Numbered from the stretch's first letter, positions 40,271-62,094 are shown. The stretch is 64,000 bases of DNA from Varroa destructor (GCF_002443255.2 NW_019211456.1:51954486-52018485); one strand, 5' to 3'. Notes: generated by a model not told the origin, from the sequence alone. Numbers and translations: made by a program.

Positions 40271-42975
40271 TTCTCGCCTGTTACCCTCTACTGTAAGAGG
40301 CAATTTTACGTAGAATCTTACTATTACCATGGATTGATATAAGAAAGTTACCATATTTTGCTAAGCTTGTTCTCATGGTGGAACCGAACAGACAAACTGC
40401 AAGTAATGGCATTGACCTCTTCTTCTCGCGCATCCCGGTTTTGCAACGTATAAGTTCGGACGATCGTTTTGCGAACGCATCCCAACCAACGATTCCTAAA
40501 ACTGAGCCAATCGAGAAATGGGCAGAACTAATATTAACCTCTTTAGCACCTAGCTATGCATGAACTACTCCATGCAAATAAAACACAAGTATGAAATTTG
40601 TGGCCAAATATACTGATGTATAGGAAATTGACGTTATTTTTCTTATGCGGGTGAACTTTGCTATCGAACAACAACATCGTCAACAAGTCGTGTTATGCTG
40701 TCTCCGTTGAAATCATTTTCGGGTCGTTCAACGAAAGTACACAAGAGCTTCCGAACGCGTCTTACTCAATTTTTTTTTGGCATTTGGGGCAAAGGGGACA
40801 AAGTTAAGTCCTATTTTCCCCAATTTTTCTGTAAGGAAGAAACGACTATGGCTAGCATAAAGTTATAAACTTGAAACGAATAGACCTAATTGCATTCACA
40901 GTCCGAACTAAGGATAATGGTAAATGTTACAAATATTTCCAATCTTAGTGATTACAATACCTACTTTTATATATATGTTTACTCAAAAAAAATGGTGAAA
41001 AATTCCTATTAGCAAAAAATTAGCGCCAAAAAAGGACTACCATTAAATGGGAAGCCGCCATCTAAGTGCTACTGAAAGGTTAGTTTCTTGTACGAATAAA
41101 TGTTAATGGAAGAATAGTTTTATGGAAGCGTTGTCTTTTTGACACCTGTCGTAAGAAGTTTGCCATCTGTTACAACTTTTATTTAACTTATAGCAATAAC
41201 TATACGTTGTTTTTGTTTACGTTCGGAATCGAAACCCAGAGCGATTCTACCGTTCAGTGTTTCATCTTCTACTCCTTCTCTATGTTCTTCTAATTACCAA
41301 TTTCTCATTTCAACGAAAGAACGTTTAAACATGTTTAAACGATTTTGCAGCGCCACACCAAACCGATTGCTCCCCTCTACCAAAACGTACGTGACACCAA
41401 ATATCGTTTTTTTTCGATTCTTTTCGTCAACACGCCATTAGTCAATTAAGCGCTCGTAAGTTTATTAACCGCGCTCTTCATTCTGCGGTTTAGAGCGCAG
41501 AAAGTGTGGACTGAATGGAATGTAGACCACCATCACAAGAACAGAACTCATAAATGAAGCGGGATTGGCATGAATTGTACCAACAACGTGATCTTGTGAA
41601 ATGGTTGGCAAAAAAAACATTTGATACACAGAATAAGGGCTAACTTTCCGTGCTGGGTTACCGTCTGTACAATACTTGCGCGCCAAATTAGAATTCATAA
41701 ACACCAGCCAACGTCAGCTCCAAGCGGATCGAAGCTTATTGGCAGCACAGTGAAGCGATACCTGCGTACCAACTATTGACTGTTTTTTGGGATGCCAAAT
41801 GTGTCGTTATTCAAATTCATCGTAGCTGTGCAGGCTAACCTACGCTACCAATCTGATACAATTTTTGTGGATTATCACTCGGTAGTGGAGCTTATATGCG
41901 ACATGTTGACGCCGCAAGCACAATTGCCATCGAACGTATCACCGGCATCTCTTACAGCTACTGCACTCAAATATCCAAACGTATGTCAGATATGAAATTT
42001 CAAATGCGAATGTGTTTGTCGCAAAAAAGTTATGGAATACCTAATATTATTGTCAGATCTGTCATATGAATGTCATATCCTTATGTTAGACGTTGACAGA
42101 GTAAACCTCTAGGACTGCAGGCACTGTTGTACCAATGATTGACCACCTTTTGCCGGGATTATTTTAGGACCCTGTATATTCGCCTTAACGATGTAGGGCA
42201 CGCATGTAGTATGTTACATATGCGACAATATTCTTGTATGGGTGATACTTAAGTTCAGGTTTTCCAAATTTAATGACATGACAGCATATAAGGGTGGGCG
42301 CTAAAGCTATTACATAGGTTGTACTGGAACACTTTATAAGCAAAGGATGGATAGCCCTTTTGATTTAAGTCTGCGATCAATGAACGTCTGCTGCTGTGAG
42401 TATTCATATGGCAGTTACTTACTGTGTCTACGACAAAATAATCAATAATCAGTTTTATAGCTTAGGACAAAAAGAAAGTACAGGTAACCTTATGACTGAC
42501 CTGATTTTCTAAAAAAGTTGACTTAAGCGCTAGTGAAAGAATACACAGCATTTTAATAAATTATGATATTCCCAATAGATGTTATGTCCTTTTAGAGTAA
42601 CCACCGCTCATTATAGAAGATTAGTGCGGTCAATGAAGACAGGTTGTTTCCCCATTCGAAAGGAAAACAAATGTGTTTGTTGCATGACATAGTGACATGA
42701 CTACAGTTATTTTAAAATTATCACTGTAAGTCTTACATTGTGTTATCATTTTTCATACATCAGTCGTAACTGAATCATCAATGAATTATGTAAAGGGTAA
42801 CAGTAAAAAGTTAAGGAACTTTTTTTTGGAAGAAAAAGTTTTTGAAGCTATCTAAGAACTGCGCTTCAAGAGTGATAAGCACATCAGGTGCAGCTCATCA
42901 TAATGATGCAGGGATAGCTCGGAACAATATCTTGATGTACCATCAAAAATACTTACCATTTGTTGTCTATTACAG
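40271..42975. other. Spacer that should contain the missing first exon(s) of PPP2R3C
   Basis: PPP2R3C lacks about 55 N-terminal residues, so its start and promoter should lie here or further upstream. I looked for an exon resembling the family's YYxEWK region. RAQKVWTEWN (about 41,487-41,516) is a faint resemblance without a suitable donor. A frame at 40375-40563 (+) and its antisense may belong to the pseudogene locus. A 20-base perfect palindrome lies at 41,322-41,341. Confidence 0.4.
41322..41341. repeat. Perfect 20-base palindrome
   Basis: CGTTTAAACATGTTTAAACG equals its own reverse complement, with no loop. Confidence 0.97.
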
Positions 42976-45828
42976 ATACCGACATTTCACTGGCGAGTTC
43001 CTGCACAGGATGACAACATTGGTGGCCTACTCCGAGACGAAGTACGATATTCTATGTACAAGCTTGCATTGTTTAGAATATTGAAGCAAAGGCTATATCC
43101 CATCAAATTCGGTTTTCTGGATTCTCTAGACTACAAAATGCATAGTTCAGGAAATGTTTATTATTTTATTATATCTAATCACTACCGATTAGGTTAGCCC
43201 AACATCAAATAAGCTACGAAGTTAATCGAAAAAATCTCGAGGTTCATATAAAGCAATTATCAATAGTGTAGCTTAAAGCGCACAAATGGACCGCTCGCGG
43301 TTTGCTTTTCATGCAGTACAACGTGCAATACATATTGCCGGTTATTCAAATCGTTTTAACGATTTTGGTTCTCATAGGCGCGCACATTGCTACTTGAGCG
43401 CAAAAACGAGGAAATTCCGGATGCAGAAAGCGTTGAGGAAATGTGGCGCTTACTTGAAGATCACGCGGTGGACGAAAACCTTGCTATTGACTACAGAGGA
43501 TTTAAAAAAGTTCGTAGAAGTTATACTATATATGTATTAAACATTAATATCAATCAGCGCTTGATGTAGATATTACAGGCCAAGAGAGAATAAGAAATCG
43601 CATTTTATATGCAATTACCTAGAACACATGCGCAACGGAATAGGCACTACCTGGCATCTCGTAGGTCTGACAAGATGTTGTTAACCAACTGCTCTTTGTT
43701 TCTGTGCTTTTGTTTTTCACAGGTACGTCAGCTTTTGGGGCCGATGTACCAGCAGTTTTTTAGTGCTACCGTATTCTTCAAATTACTTCAAGATCATCCT
43801 CTTGGATACATGTCTATAAGAAATTTCTACAACTATGTCAATCGAAGGTGTGCACATAAGTTGGTTTTGTCTTGAATTATTTAGACAGGCCTTTCTGAGT
43901 TGCCTTAGGTTTGCATAACATTGCACAAGATGTTCGTTTATTCAAGCGAAACGTTTCTGTGATATTTCTTATTTTGACAGACGATGGTTATTGCAGACCC
44001 GGGTTGGGTTAGCGCTCTATGACGCTAACGGACAGGGTTATCTAAGCGAAGCTGACCTCGAGAACTATATTAATGGACTAATCCCAACGCTGAACCAGTT
44101 AAAGGTCAGTAAGACATTTGCGTTTTCGCAGAAAGGTTCAGAAAAACTACAAGCTTTGATGAGAGTCAAACCTCTGATAGCATCTCGCACCATCCAATAA
44201 CTGAAATGACATCTAAATGCCGTTGACACTTGCTTTTGCATCTTCTTAGGGACTTGAACCGTCATTTCACTCCTTCTACTGCTGCACCGCGGTCCGTAAG
44301 TTCATCTTCTTTCTCGATCCGTATCGAACAGATCGGGTGAGAATTGACGAAATCATACTCTCATCTTTCTTAGACGATCTACTTGAACTTCGTGAAGATC
44401 TTCCCAGAGCTGCCCTTGAGGCCAACTGGTTCAGCGCGGTATCAACCAGAAAGGTAAACAACCTGACACTCTTATCTATATCTATCGATATGTCTCAGTA
44501 ACATGCAAAACTGAATATAGGAAGTCATTAACTTATGTTATTAGTACACCGGAGTCAAAAGCTGCACTTAGAAAGCTCGTTCAATCACTTTCAGATATAG
44601 CAAAGCACGTTGTCTGCCTTTGGTTCTACCAGTTGAAGAGTACTTTATGAAGTAATCTTTGAGATCTGCAGGCGAGTCAGTAGTAGATTTATCATATTAT
44701 ATTTAAGTGGCGGGTGGGTTAACCAACCCAATACTATGGCCATTTGAGACTCGTTTTAGATTATCTAAGCAAATTTAAACTTTTTTTTTTCGAACTATTT
44801 CAGGTGTATAGTCGTTTTATGGACCTGGACACCGACAAAAATGGAATGCTTTCCCGTCAAGAAATGTATGATTACGGGGAAGGTACATTCACAAAAACCT
44901 TCATTGATCGAGTGTTTCAAGAATGCATTACGTACCAGGTTAGCGCGAACAGCAACTTAAAATAGATAATTGCAAATAGCTAATTTGGTTGTTGTTTTTA
45001 GCAATTCAACGTTTACCGTATCTTTGTTAATTCATGGTGAATCTTATTTCAACAGGGTGAGATGGACTATAAAACGTACCTGGATTTGGTGTTAGCCTTG
45101 GAGAATCGTAGCCAGCCTGCTTCCATACATTTCTTCTTTAAAATATTTGACATCGATCACAAAGGTTATTTGGACAACTTTACCATGCGATTCTTCCTTC
45201 GAGCGATACTTGAAGTGGTAAACGATCCGATGCTCAAGGTTAGTGAAGTCACAACATATATTTGTAAAACTAACCCTAATCATTTTATTCAAAGACAAAG
45301 ACAGAAAAATAAATCATCACGTATGTTAAGTGTATGATATTCTTTGTCAAGCACAACTAAATGTCATGCTCAATACAAACAGAAATACTTGCTGCGAGAA
45401 GATAGGGTCTCGGACTGTAGGCCCTGAGCGCCTGTCCTAGACGGATAATTTAATTCGCTTTTCTCCTACGCTACGATTATGAACCGCAGGTGGAAGATAT
45501 CCTTGACGAAATTCACGATATCGTGAAACCAGTCGCGGCCGGTCGAATAACGCTAAAGGATCTTTTGAAATGTGGCCAAGGTGGTCTTGTCGTTTCGATG
45601 ATGGCTGATGTTAACGGGTTCATGCGTTATGACGATCGACAATTCGAGCCTGATGACCAAGAAAGGCCAGATATATCAGAGCCACAGGCTTTGCATTTCG
45701 AGTGTCGGGATGATGCCAATTCAACTAAAAGGCGTGAAATCATAATTACAGAAGTTACAGAAGAAGATCGAAATAACGGTGGAGATCCTACGTCAGTTGA
45801 CGGCAGTGAGCAACCCAAAAGTATTTGA
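42976..45828 (+). CDS. PPP2R3C: Protein phosphatase 2A regulatory subunit B'' gamma (G5PR type), 5'-incomplete model of 8 exons
   Basis: EF-hand regulatory subunit that targets PP2A (and PP5) in cytoplasm, nucleus and centrosome (family knowledge). Exons: 42976-43041, 43378-43509, 43723-43847, 43981-44104, 44250-44453, 44804-44938, 45056-45238, 45490-45828. All junctions are GT-AG with matching phases, giving 435 residues from IPTFHWRVPAQDD to the TGA at 45826. Human PPP2R3C is 453 residues and aligns along the whole length; the first visible residues match about human residue 57, so one or more upstream exons coding about 55 residues are missing from this model. A canonical EF-hand loop, DTDKNGMLSRQE, lies at visible residues 226-237; a weaker one, DANGQGYLSEAD, lies in exon 4. 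FLDDLLELRE, RVFQECITY, GEMDYKTYLDLVLALENR and a KGYL motif are family hallmarks. The C-terminal tail, about 60 residues rich in Asp/Glu/Asn, looks longer than in vertebrates. Introns are 117-350 bases. The gene converges on PRPF40A with 3.5 kb between them. Confidence 0.95.
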
Positions 45829-48055
45829 TAGATAACTAAAGGCGTTTCGAGCTTGTGACACTAATGGCACTCCTATTGGTCAGATTAAGTAAGCAAACAC
45901 TTTTTTGTGTATAACAATGTAAATATTCATAGGTAAACGCGGATCTTAGACCTTTTGTGAAATTCTGAACTTTTCATTCCTTTATATGCCGTATACGGAT
46001 TTCTTATTAGATTTGGTGAATTAAATAATCTGAATATACTCATAAGTCATGGTTTGGTACTTTCATCTTCATGAACAGCATATTTACGCAGCACTTGAGC
46101 GCTGTCTTGAAACTGTCTCGGAGATCTGATAATTCGTGAACTCAACTTCAAAATTCAAAAAGGCTCCACATTTGGAATTACATTAGTGCTATTCTATCCG
46201 ATACGGTCAAAGGATCGCCTGAAGTAGTTTTAGATTTTTAAGATAGGATTTTTTGCTTAGGATACATATTAGATAATAATTTTTTGCCCTTAAGATATGG
46301 ATTAGTAGTGCTAGTAAATTGGATTGAAACAATGTTAATGTGTAGTAGTGTTAATTTAACAACTTAGAATATTCCGAAAGTTCACTGAGATAAATGGGCC
46401 TAGTTCAGCAATTGTAAAGTAAAAATTATAACCCCAGTAGTGAGCCATTTTGTGTTACTCCAACCACCTGACATACGAGTCCTTTTTTCCGAAAACAGAA
46501 GAATACTAAGATTTAAGTCGCATGGAAACTTAAACATTAAGCTTATCCGGACTTCAGCTCAACTTATTAAAGGACATGTAGGGATCATAAATGGAGCAAT
46601 ACCAATGAATTCAAACTTCACAAAACGACTAGCAAGCCAACTTTTAGTTTAAAGCACTAAAACGAAGTCACTATAATTTGTTTGCCTTCACTTTCATTTT
46701 GCGCATCACCATGAGAAAAATCAGTGAATGACTCACATCACACAGGTTTGCCAAGCTTGATATTTGCAATATTTTACATTTTATAAAAGATACCATCAAG
46801 AAAATTATCGTAACAACAACTTTCGTACCTTATTTGATTTTTTCCTATATACATTTGAAACCACAGAATGACCCCACCAGAAATTATTTCCAACTTTTCA
46901 AGTTTTTCCTTGTGCAGTAGCCATTAGACAAGCAAATGAGGCTAACATACATATTAATCTGTTACTTAAACGATACGAATCAGTATTATGATATTGTTAA
47001 TTAATACTAAAAAATGATTTGGGTTTTTCCGGTTATCCTTGAGCACAAGCGACGTAAAAATTAACCATCGCCGCCGTAATAACACCGTTGATTTTGTATA
47101 AATTGGATTGCTCAAATAAAGCAAATATGTTCTGAGCACCAAGAACTTTATGTCAAGCGCAATTAAAAGAACACGCGAGTTTATTACTATATACATACAA
47201 AACTTTTATTCATTATCTTATTCATTATCTTTTATTTTCTATTCTTATGAGAAAAGTTACCAAAACCACGGAGTGATTGGGTAGAGGAAGTAATCACGAA
47301 TAGAATTATTTAGTACTAATAGTAATGATGGCGTAAGATCAGTCTCACGAGTCTAACTGTGGCGTTGCTGTCTTTAACGAAGCAAATCTGAAATTACCTA
47401 AACTTTCCCTTTCTTCTGGTATGACCCTGGCAATGTGTCTCAAACATTTGCACCCGTACTGTACGTGCACACACCAATATGTTTTGCGGGCCGAGATGTA
47501 TTCTCTTCATGCATCAAACGTGATAAACAGACTACCAAAAACCTAAGATCATGTGGCTCTGTAAGCTCATCCCGTTTCGTCGACATTTCTTACACACAGG
47601 CATTGTGAACAGCGGCAAAGGCAGGTAGTTTTTATCTTAATTTATTAAGTGTAATAATAACTAATTGTAATAAATCAAGGAATTAAGCTCTACAAACAGA
47701 TTTATACTATACAATGTTTCTCCTAACTTTTGGGGCATCCGCCGGGTAACGCATTTTATCTTAAAGCGGTCCCCACATACACAGCTGTGCCATTAATTCA
47801 CTTAGTTTTTTCAGTTGTTAATTTGGCATTTCCCTGACTCGCTACTTGTGTGTTATTATTACAGTTCACGTTTCTTGGGAGTTAAGGTATCTCAGCTGTC
47901 AACACATTCAGGTTTGCAAACATTTTTTCTACACAATTACGTCCAGATTTTCCTGCTAGTGCACAATTGCGTTAATCACTTCTAATCAGTTCTTTGTTTC
48001 TACACGGTCCACTATGTCAGCTAGCTAGCTTTCACCAATCCTAACAGTAATAAAT

Positions 48056-48135
48056 TTATGACGCTGGTCTGAAAACCGCGACACAAATCGTTATTTTATG
48101 ACGCTGGCCTGAAAACCGCGACACAAATTGTTATA
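48056..48135. repeat. 40-base tandem duplication
   Basis: Two adjacent copies beginning TTATGACGCTGG differ at a few bases (T/C at the centre, C/T near the end). Confidence 0.95.
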
Positions 48136-48729
48136 AATATGATTCTCCCTTTCGTTTACCTATTAACCACCTCTCTTCATGCAGTGCAGCTTTATAATAT
48201 CGTGTAGTACTTATTACAAATAACGTTTCGTTGACGATGTTGTTATAATTTACTTCCACGTCGTCAATGGCTTTAATTCTCTCACTTGCCTGGTCGTTCG
48301 TTTGCTCGGACTTCTGGTTTTTTTTGCTGATATCATTATCTATCACTCACTTAAACTGATTCGTTCTCTCTTATACCCTTCATCAGCCTCCACGTACCCA
48401 CATACAGTTTCTCTTCAATTACGGTATCTCTGAGGTCTCCGCCGCAAAGTCTTTTTTCCTCTATATATACTCTGTCGTCCCTAATTTTTGTCGTATCTGT
48501 ATACACATAGCTGATCAAGCTTGCCATCGTCCTTATCTTGATACGCTTGCATAAACTTTATGCATTTCAACACTATTTCTGTCTGTTATTTCAGGTGTGC
48601 GTGCGTTAATGTTTTCACAAGTTTGTGTGCCTGTAATTCAGTGTGCTTATGCAATCTTAATTAGAGCGATATAATTTGAAAGTATTTCTTCTAACAACTA
48701 GAATGGAAGAAGTGCATCTTTTTCCAGCC

Positions 48730-48750
48730 TTGTTGTTGTTGTTGTTGTTT
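48730..48750. repeat. TTG trinucleotide repeat
   Basis: Seven TTG units, non-coding. Confidence 0.95.
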
Positions 48751-49318
48751 CCATTTTCTAGAAAATGGCGCCAGCTGAGGGCCAGTTCATGCTCGGCGTA
48801 GTTGTAAACGGAGTAAACTGTTTAGGAGTTAGACCCAAGGGTTCAATGGTCGTAGTATCGTATACTTCGGCATGGCTGAGGGCCTCCCCTTAATTTCGTC
48901 AAATTTCTTGTTCTTATGTTTTGTTAGTAAAGTTCGTTTTCAAAGCGAACTGTTTCTTGGAGCTTACGCTTGCTCAAAGTTAAAGGTGTTTTTCTATGCA
49001 AGTTGGTATCAGCTTTCCCGTTTTGTCACGGCGGTCTTTCTCCTGCTAAGGCTCCTTGGAACAGGTTAGCTTCTGTTAAAACAACCAGTAGACCTGTTCC
49101 CAGAAGTCTTACCTCTGATGATTAACTTATAGGCGAGTTTCCTGTGTTCTACACGAACTTCTACACGAAGTTATCACGAGCAATGTTGTCCGTTGAACGG
49201 CTGCAATGGCGCAAAACGTTTCCAGTAAGGGTTGGCCATTGTTAAGCGTGCAGACATAAATACTGAAACCGATGTTTCATGCCTATGAGGGCTTATTGTT
49301 GAAATTTTTAGGCAATCA

Positions 49319-57696
<8,378 letters not shown>

Positions 57697-60648
57697 TGTG
57701 TAGGGATGTTATCCCTCAGGGTAATTGCTCTTCACATAGATAAGATACGGTTGTCGTCATCGTGGCAACCAAGTGGAAATTGTTATGAGTCCGTTAGATC
57801 ACTAATTCAGGCGCCAAACAGTAACAGTTTACACGAAGGGGGTGGGGGATAACAGCACGAACCGACGAATGAGCGCCGAAAACACCAAGACTATGCAAAG
57901 CTACTTTACGAATCAAATCAGATGTATACACTATGCCAGTATGGCTCATACACAAACACAATAACTCAAGGAATCTATGTACACCATCTGAGATTTGGGG
58001 AAGTGACCGCCGCGACGACACAAACGAATCATACATACACAAACATATTAATATATATATTGATATAATATATACAAGTATGTGTACACGACAAGGCTGC
58101 CCGGCAACTGCTCCACTGCTGCGTTAGCTTGGCAGATGGACGCTATTGTGCTAACTGTAGTTACTGTTGCTTATTGCTTCTGCTTGATCGCAGGACAAAG
58201 GGCGTTCAGGGCCGGATCAAGATTGCTAGCCCGATAGCCTGTGGTTGGCACACGATTTTCAGCTTTAAATGTGCACAGTAGTCTACCAGCAGCAGTAGTC
58301 TCTATCGCCGTTCGTTTGGCAGGCGGCCGAACCGATTGTGCGGCTCGTGCCGACGAATTAATTGCTGAGAGGTGTTATTTATGAGTTGACGAAAATTTAT
58401 TCAACTACCTCGAATCGACTAGCAGCCTCGGAGTCGCGATTCCATACAGGAATTCGCCCAACATCGCCTATAATAATCTCAAATTATCTCACTAGAAATT
58501 TCAACGAATCGGACCGAACTGTCGACGACGCTGTCGAAATCGAAACCACCGCAGACTGAACAGCTACGATGTGACTACAACATCCGAACAGCTATGGGAC
58601 AGTAGGTGAATGGATGGATTGTTATTTACAAGCAGGTGCCTACCACTAGTAATTGGTACCAACAGCAGCATTGGAGTGTTGAGCTATTAAGAATCGTTGT
58701 TGTCAGTCCCGTCAAAATGCTTCTGCTGCCGCAGATGCTACCAGTAGTGGTACTGTAGATGTCGGTTTGGCAAGATTGGCACCGGCACGCCGTGCCTGTA
58801 AAACTGATTGGCAAGAAAGGGAGAGCAGGAAGGCGAGGGAAACTTCGTTGGTCCAATTCAAATTTATAGCGGGAAGGGACAATATACGAGGTACGTTCAC
58901 CTGAAGCATGGAGTAGTTCAGATCGGAGGAAAAGATTAGAACTTCGAAAAATCTATGATACTGACAGTACTACCAAGTAGAATAAAACCTAGAACTAACT
59001 TGTTCTGTGAAAGCTATATAATTGAATGCCTAGCATTAACACATAATTCGCAAAAAAAATTAGTAGATCAATCTTAACTATTGTATTGTAAGGTCCGACA
59101 AATTACAGCTGATAGAGAGCAGATCACATCTTTAAATAGAGTTTCAATTGCAAAAAAATCGATATACATTATATTCTTTGCCTAATAATAAGATGGATAA
59201 TATACTGTTAGTAAGGTAAACCCTCTAGAAATTAGTTGTTTAGATATTAACATTGAATCAATCAGAAATAACACAAAATTTACAGTTGGAAAAAAAGCAC
59301 CGGCCTGATGCTTCCATAAAGGGATCTGTAGAATCCACCGAGATGACAAAATTAATTTCCGCTTTATTTATAACTGAACGAAATCTCATTTCAAACTGCC
59401 TCACTAGAAACAAAGCGCAATTGGACTTTCGTTAATAAATGATATAGATCGAAATAATAAGGTATTTGCATGAGGCGGCTTCCCAGGTACGCGTGTTCTA
59501 TCGCTTTTTCTTTAACAACAACAAGTTAAAGTTGTAAAACTTCTTAGTGAGGATAACATGTACGTAAGATATTATAAATAGCACATAAAAATCCTTTCAG
59601 CCGGCAGAATAACTCTCTAAAATACCAAGCGCCAGAAATACAATCCATGTTCAATTAGGAACAAGCTATTTTCAACGGTTAGAACCGTCGAGAACTGTTT
59701 AAGTAGTCCGCTTACTAAGTGAAAAATATTTTCTGTAACTGGTAGCATGTACTTAGTATTTTAGTTACAGTCCAATATTAGAGCATTTAGCTATTACTAC
59801 AATGAAGAAAAATAGCATAGCATTGGTAGTGCATAAGATAAAGCTTGAAACACCTGTTATTGTATGGTATATCTTGAGTCTAATTTATGCATACCGAATC
59901 TCGCAACAGAGCCATACGATCGGAAAAATATAGAGACCAATATTTAACATGTAACAGTATCCATAACAGAATATGACTTCACCAACCACGATTTTTTTTT
60001 GTAATTGCATCGCTTTTTTACCTTTTAGGCTTCTTCTCAGTATTGCTCCGGTACTGTGACTCTGCTGAAGTAATTCGTTCGGTACAAAGTTCTCACATAT
60101 CCGGAATTGCTCTGTCCGCTTCTCCGACACAGTTTTAATATGCCAAATATTGAGCCTAAGCTTTCTACTAAAAACGCAGCCAAAAACCCAACTCCATGTG
60201 AACTTATGTTAGAGAAATACATAACAAATTTTCATTTATTTTCCTACATTTAATTAGTTCCAATCTATTTTATTTTATACATTAGGCTTTCCTGTCAACT
60301 TATGAGCAATTTAGAAAAGCAACAATTTCCTATTTCCAGGCCAAGTCTGGCACAATTACTCTGTTCACAATTTCTAACAGGCGCCTTTCTTTCCTTAGTC
60401 TAACCATATCAATGTATAAGCTCTGAAGGGCAAAGAAACGTAATTTCTGAATTATTAGGATTCAAATATACACTTATATCACGACCAAACAGCAATTACC
60501 TAATATAAAATACGATTATTATGTTAATTCAGGTGCTTCTGGAACTGCACGTTATCACGTATTTCATTAAACCGATCTCGGCTTGGAATGCGATGTTCTA
60601 TTCTTAATTATATACAGGAAAAGTATTTTTTTTCTAATCATTTCTTAG
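57697..60648. other. Upstream region of PRPF40A; likely promoter and 5' UTR
   Basis: Bases about 58,100-58,560 are GC- and CG-richer than the surroundings (GCCCGGCAACTGCTCC, GGCGGCCGAACCG, GACGACGCTGTCG) and lie upstream of the Prp40 start, which fits a TATA-less housekeeping promoter; this is inference. An AT repeat (58,049-58,075) separates it from the start. Frames at 58,626-58,909 and 59,885-60,222 (minus) have no recognised family. Confidence 0.4.
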
Positions 60649-60753
60649 TGATTGGTTTTAATGACATTGAACATGGATGACGAAGGAAATACGTCGTTCC
60701 TTAGTTCAATTTTTGCTTATAATAATATTTTTACACTGATTAAGGACAGACAG
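60649..60753 (+). CDS. Speculative first coding exon of a small unknown gene
   Basis: A strong pyrimidine-rich acceptor (TTTTTTTTCTAATCATTTCTTAG, ending at 60648) precedes an ATG at 60661 that opens 31 codons (MTLNMDDEGNTSFLSSIF...) to a near-consensus donor, CAG|GTAAGC (60754). A 47-base exon, 61565-61611 (acceptor GTGCTCTTAG, donor GTAAGT), continues in phase, and a third acceptor (GCTGTCTAG near 62020) would give a short end. The total would be about 65 residues with no recognised family. Only the splice signals and phase support it. Confidence 0.2.
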
Positions 60754-61973
60754 GTAAGCAATTATTTAAAATTTTTGTCTAATTTAGTACACTTCAGGTA
60801 ATGAACACCATGTGTAACCGCCAAATAGGTGCACTTATTAAGAACACTTTGATGATTCCTTATTTCCGCACAATGCACTTCTATGCCATTATGCAGTCCA
60901 CAATTTTAAATCTGAGTGAACAACAAATGCACCATCATTTCGGTTGACGATGCATCAATTTTTTACATTCGTGCCGCATTTATGTGGGCAAAAGTAGAAC
61001 TGAAATCATGAGCAACAGCCCCCTGCCTTGATCTCCTTTCTGTGGCGAAGGTAAAATCTTCTGATAGAATCACGTCTAAATATCATAGAAGGTGCCGTAT
61101 GATAATCCAATACCATTAAATATTACAAGGCGGAAAATATAGGTGGCGCATTAACCAAGTAACCAACTTTAAGCAGTTACAATCATTTCAATTATAAAAA
61201 TATTAAAGTAATGCTTAATACAAAACGAAAAAATGTAATAGAAATTATTTTCACAACACAACTATAATTCCTAGGTAGACTAGCTACGTCCAGTACGTGC
61301 TCGCGTCTACACTTCGTACACCGGTTGATCACTTTTGTTATTTTCGATTTTACTCACCGCTTTGTACATGATACCCAGACACGCACACACACGCATACAC
61401 AGAGATAAATCTATACTTAACTGTACCTCTTGTATAAACCATTATCTGCAAATTCTCAACTAATAATTATTACATGATCGGAACATCGAATGGCCTTCTT
61501 GTCTATCTCAACTTCCTTCTGCATAGGCTTTGTGTAGCAGTATTGACAAACTATGTGCTCTTAGGTTGCCCTGATTGGACGCATCCATCGGGACGTACTT
61601 ATAAAATGTGTGTAAGTATATTGATGGTCTATTTAATGTTAATCAGTAGTAAACGCCTTAACATACTTTCTATTGTTTTTCATTGCTTTAATAGCTTCGT
61701 ATAGAAAATGCCTGTAGAGCTGCGTAGATACAGAACTAAACATCACTGAGGCCGAGCTCAGGTCAGGCACTATTGAAGATACCTGCAGATATGTCATCTA
61801 TAGTACAGCAATATCGTATTGTATTCTACAATGCAAGACTAGAGTCCCTTTCTTACAACGAATAGAACGTTTTAGTGTGTGGCTATATACTATTTCGCTG
61901 CGTCGAATGTCTTTTTATCGACTTTGCTAGAGGGCAAAGCACCAACAAGAAAATAATGCACAGAAACGTTGGT

Positions 61974-62015
61974 TATTATTGTTGTTTTTGTTGTTGTTGT
62001 TGTTATTGTTGCTGT
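61974..62015. repeat. TTG-rich microsatellite
   Basis: Interrupted TTG/TTA units between the speculative small exons and the coiled-coil gene. Confidence 0.9.
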
Positions 62016-62094
62016 CTAGATACCCATGCGGGAGCACAGAACAAGTATTTTTGGTAGTGTTCATAAAATGACCTACATATTATTCATAAAAAAA

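Larger units (their letters stand above)
45829..49318. other. Convergent 3' spacer between PPP2R3C and PRPF40A
   Basis: It should contain both 3' UTRs. An ATTAAA at 46020-46025 could serve PPP2R3C. No clear hexamer was found for the full-length PRPF40A form. It holds a 40-base tandem duplication, a TTG microsatellite and a 12-base doublet TTATTCATTATC (47207-47230). No gene is supported. Confidence 0.5.

Noticed and set aside
41487..41530. Possible N-terminal exon of PPP2R3C (KVWTEWN)
   Set aside because: Similarity to the family's YYxEWK is only three residues, and no phase-compatible donor follows.
61565..61600. WW-domain-like phrase PDWTHPSGRTYK
   Set aside because: It resembles WW1 of Prp40 but lacks the following YYYN and second Trp, and is on the other strand in an isolated frame; probably chance.
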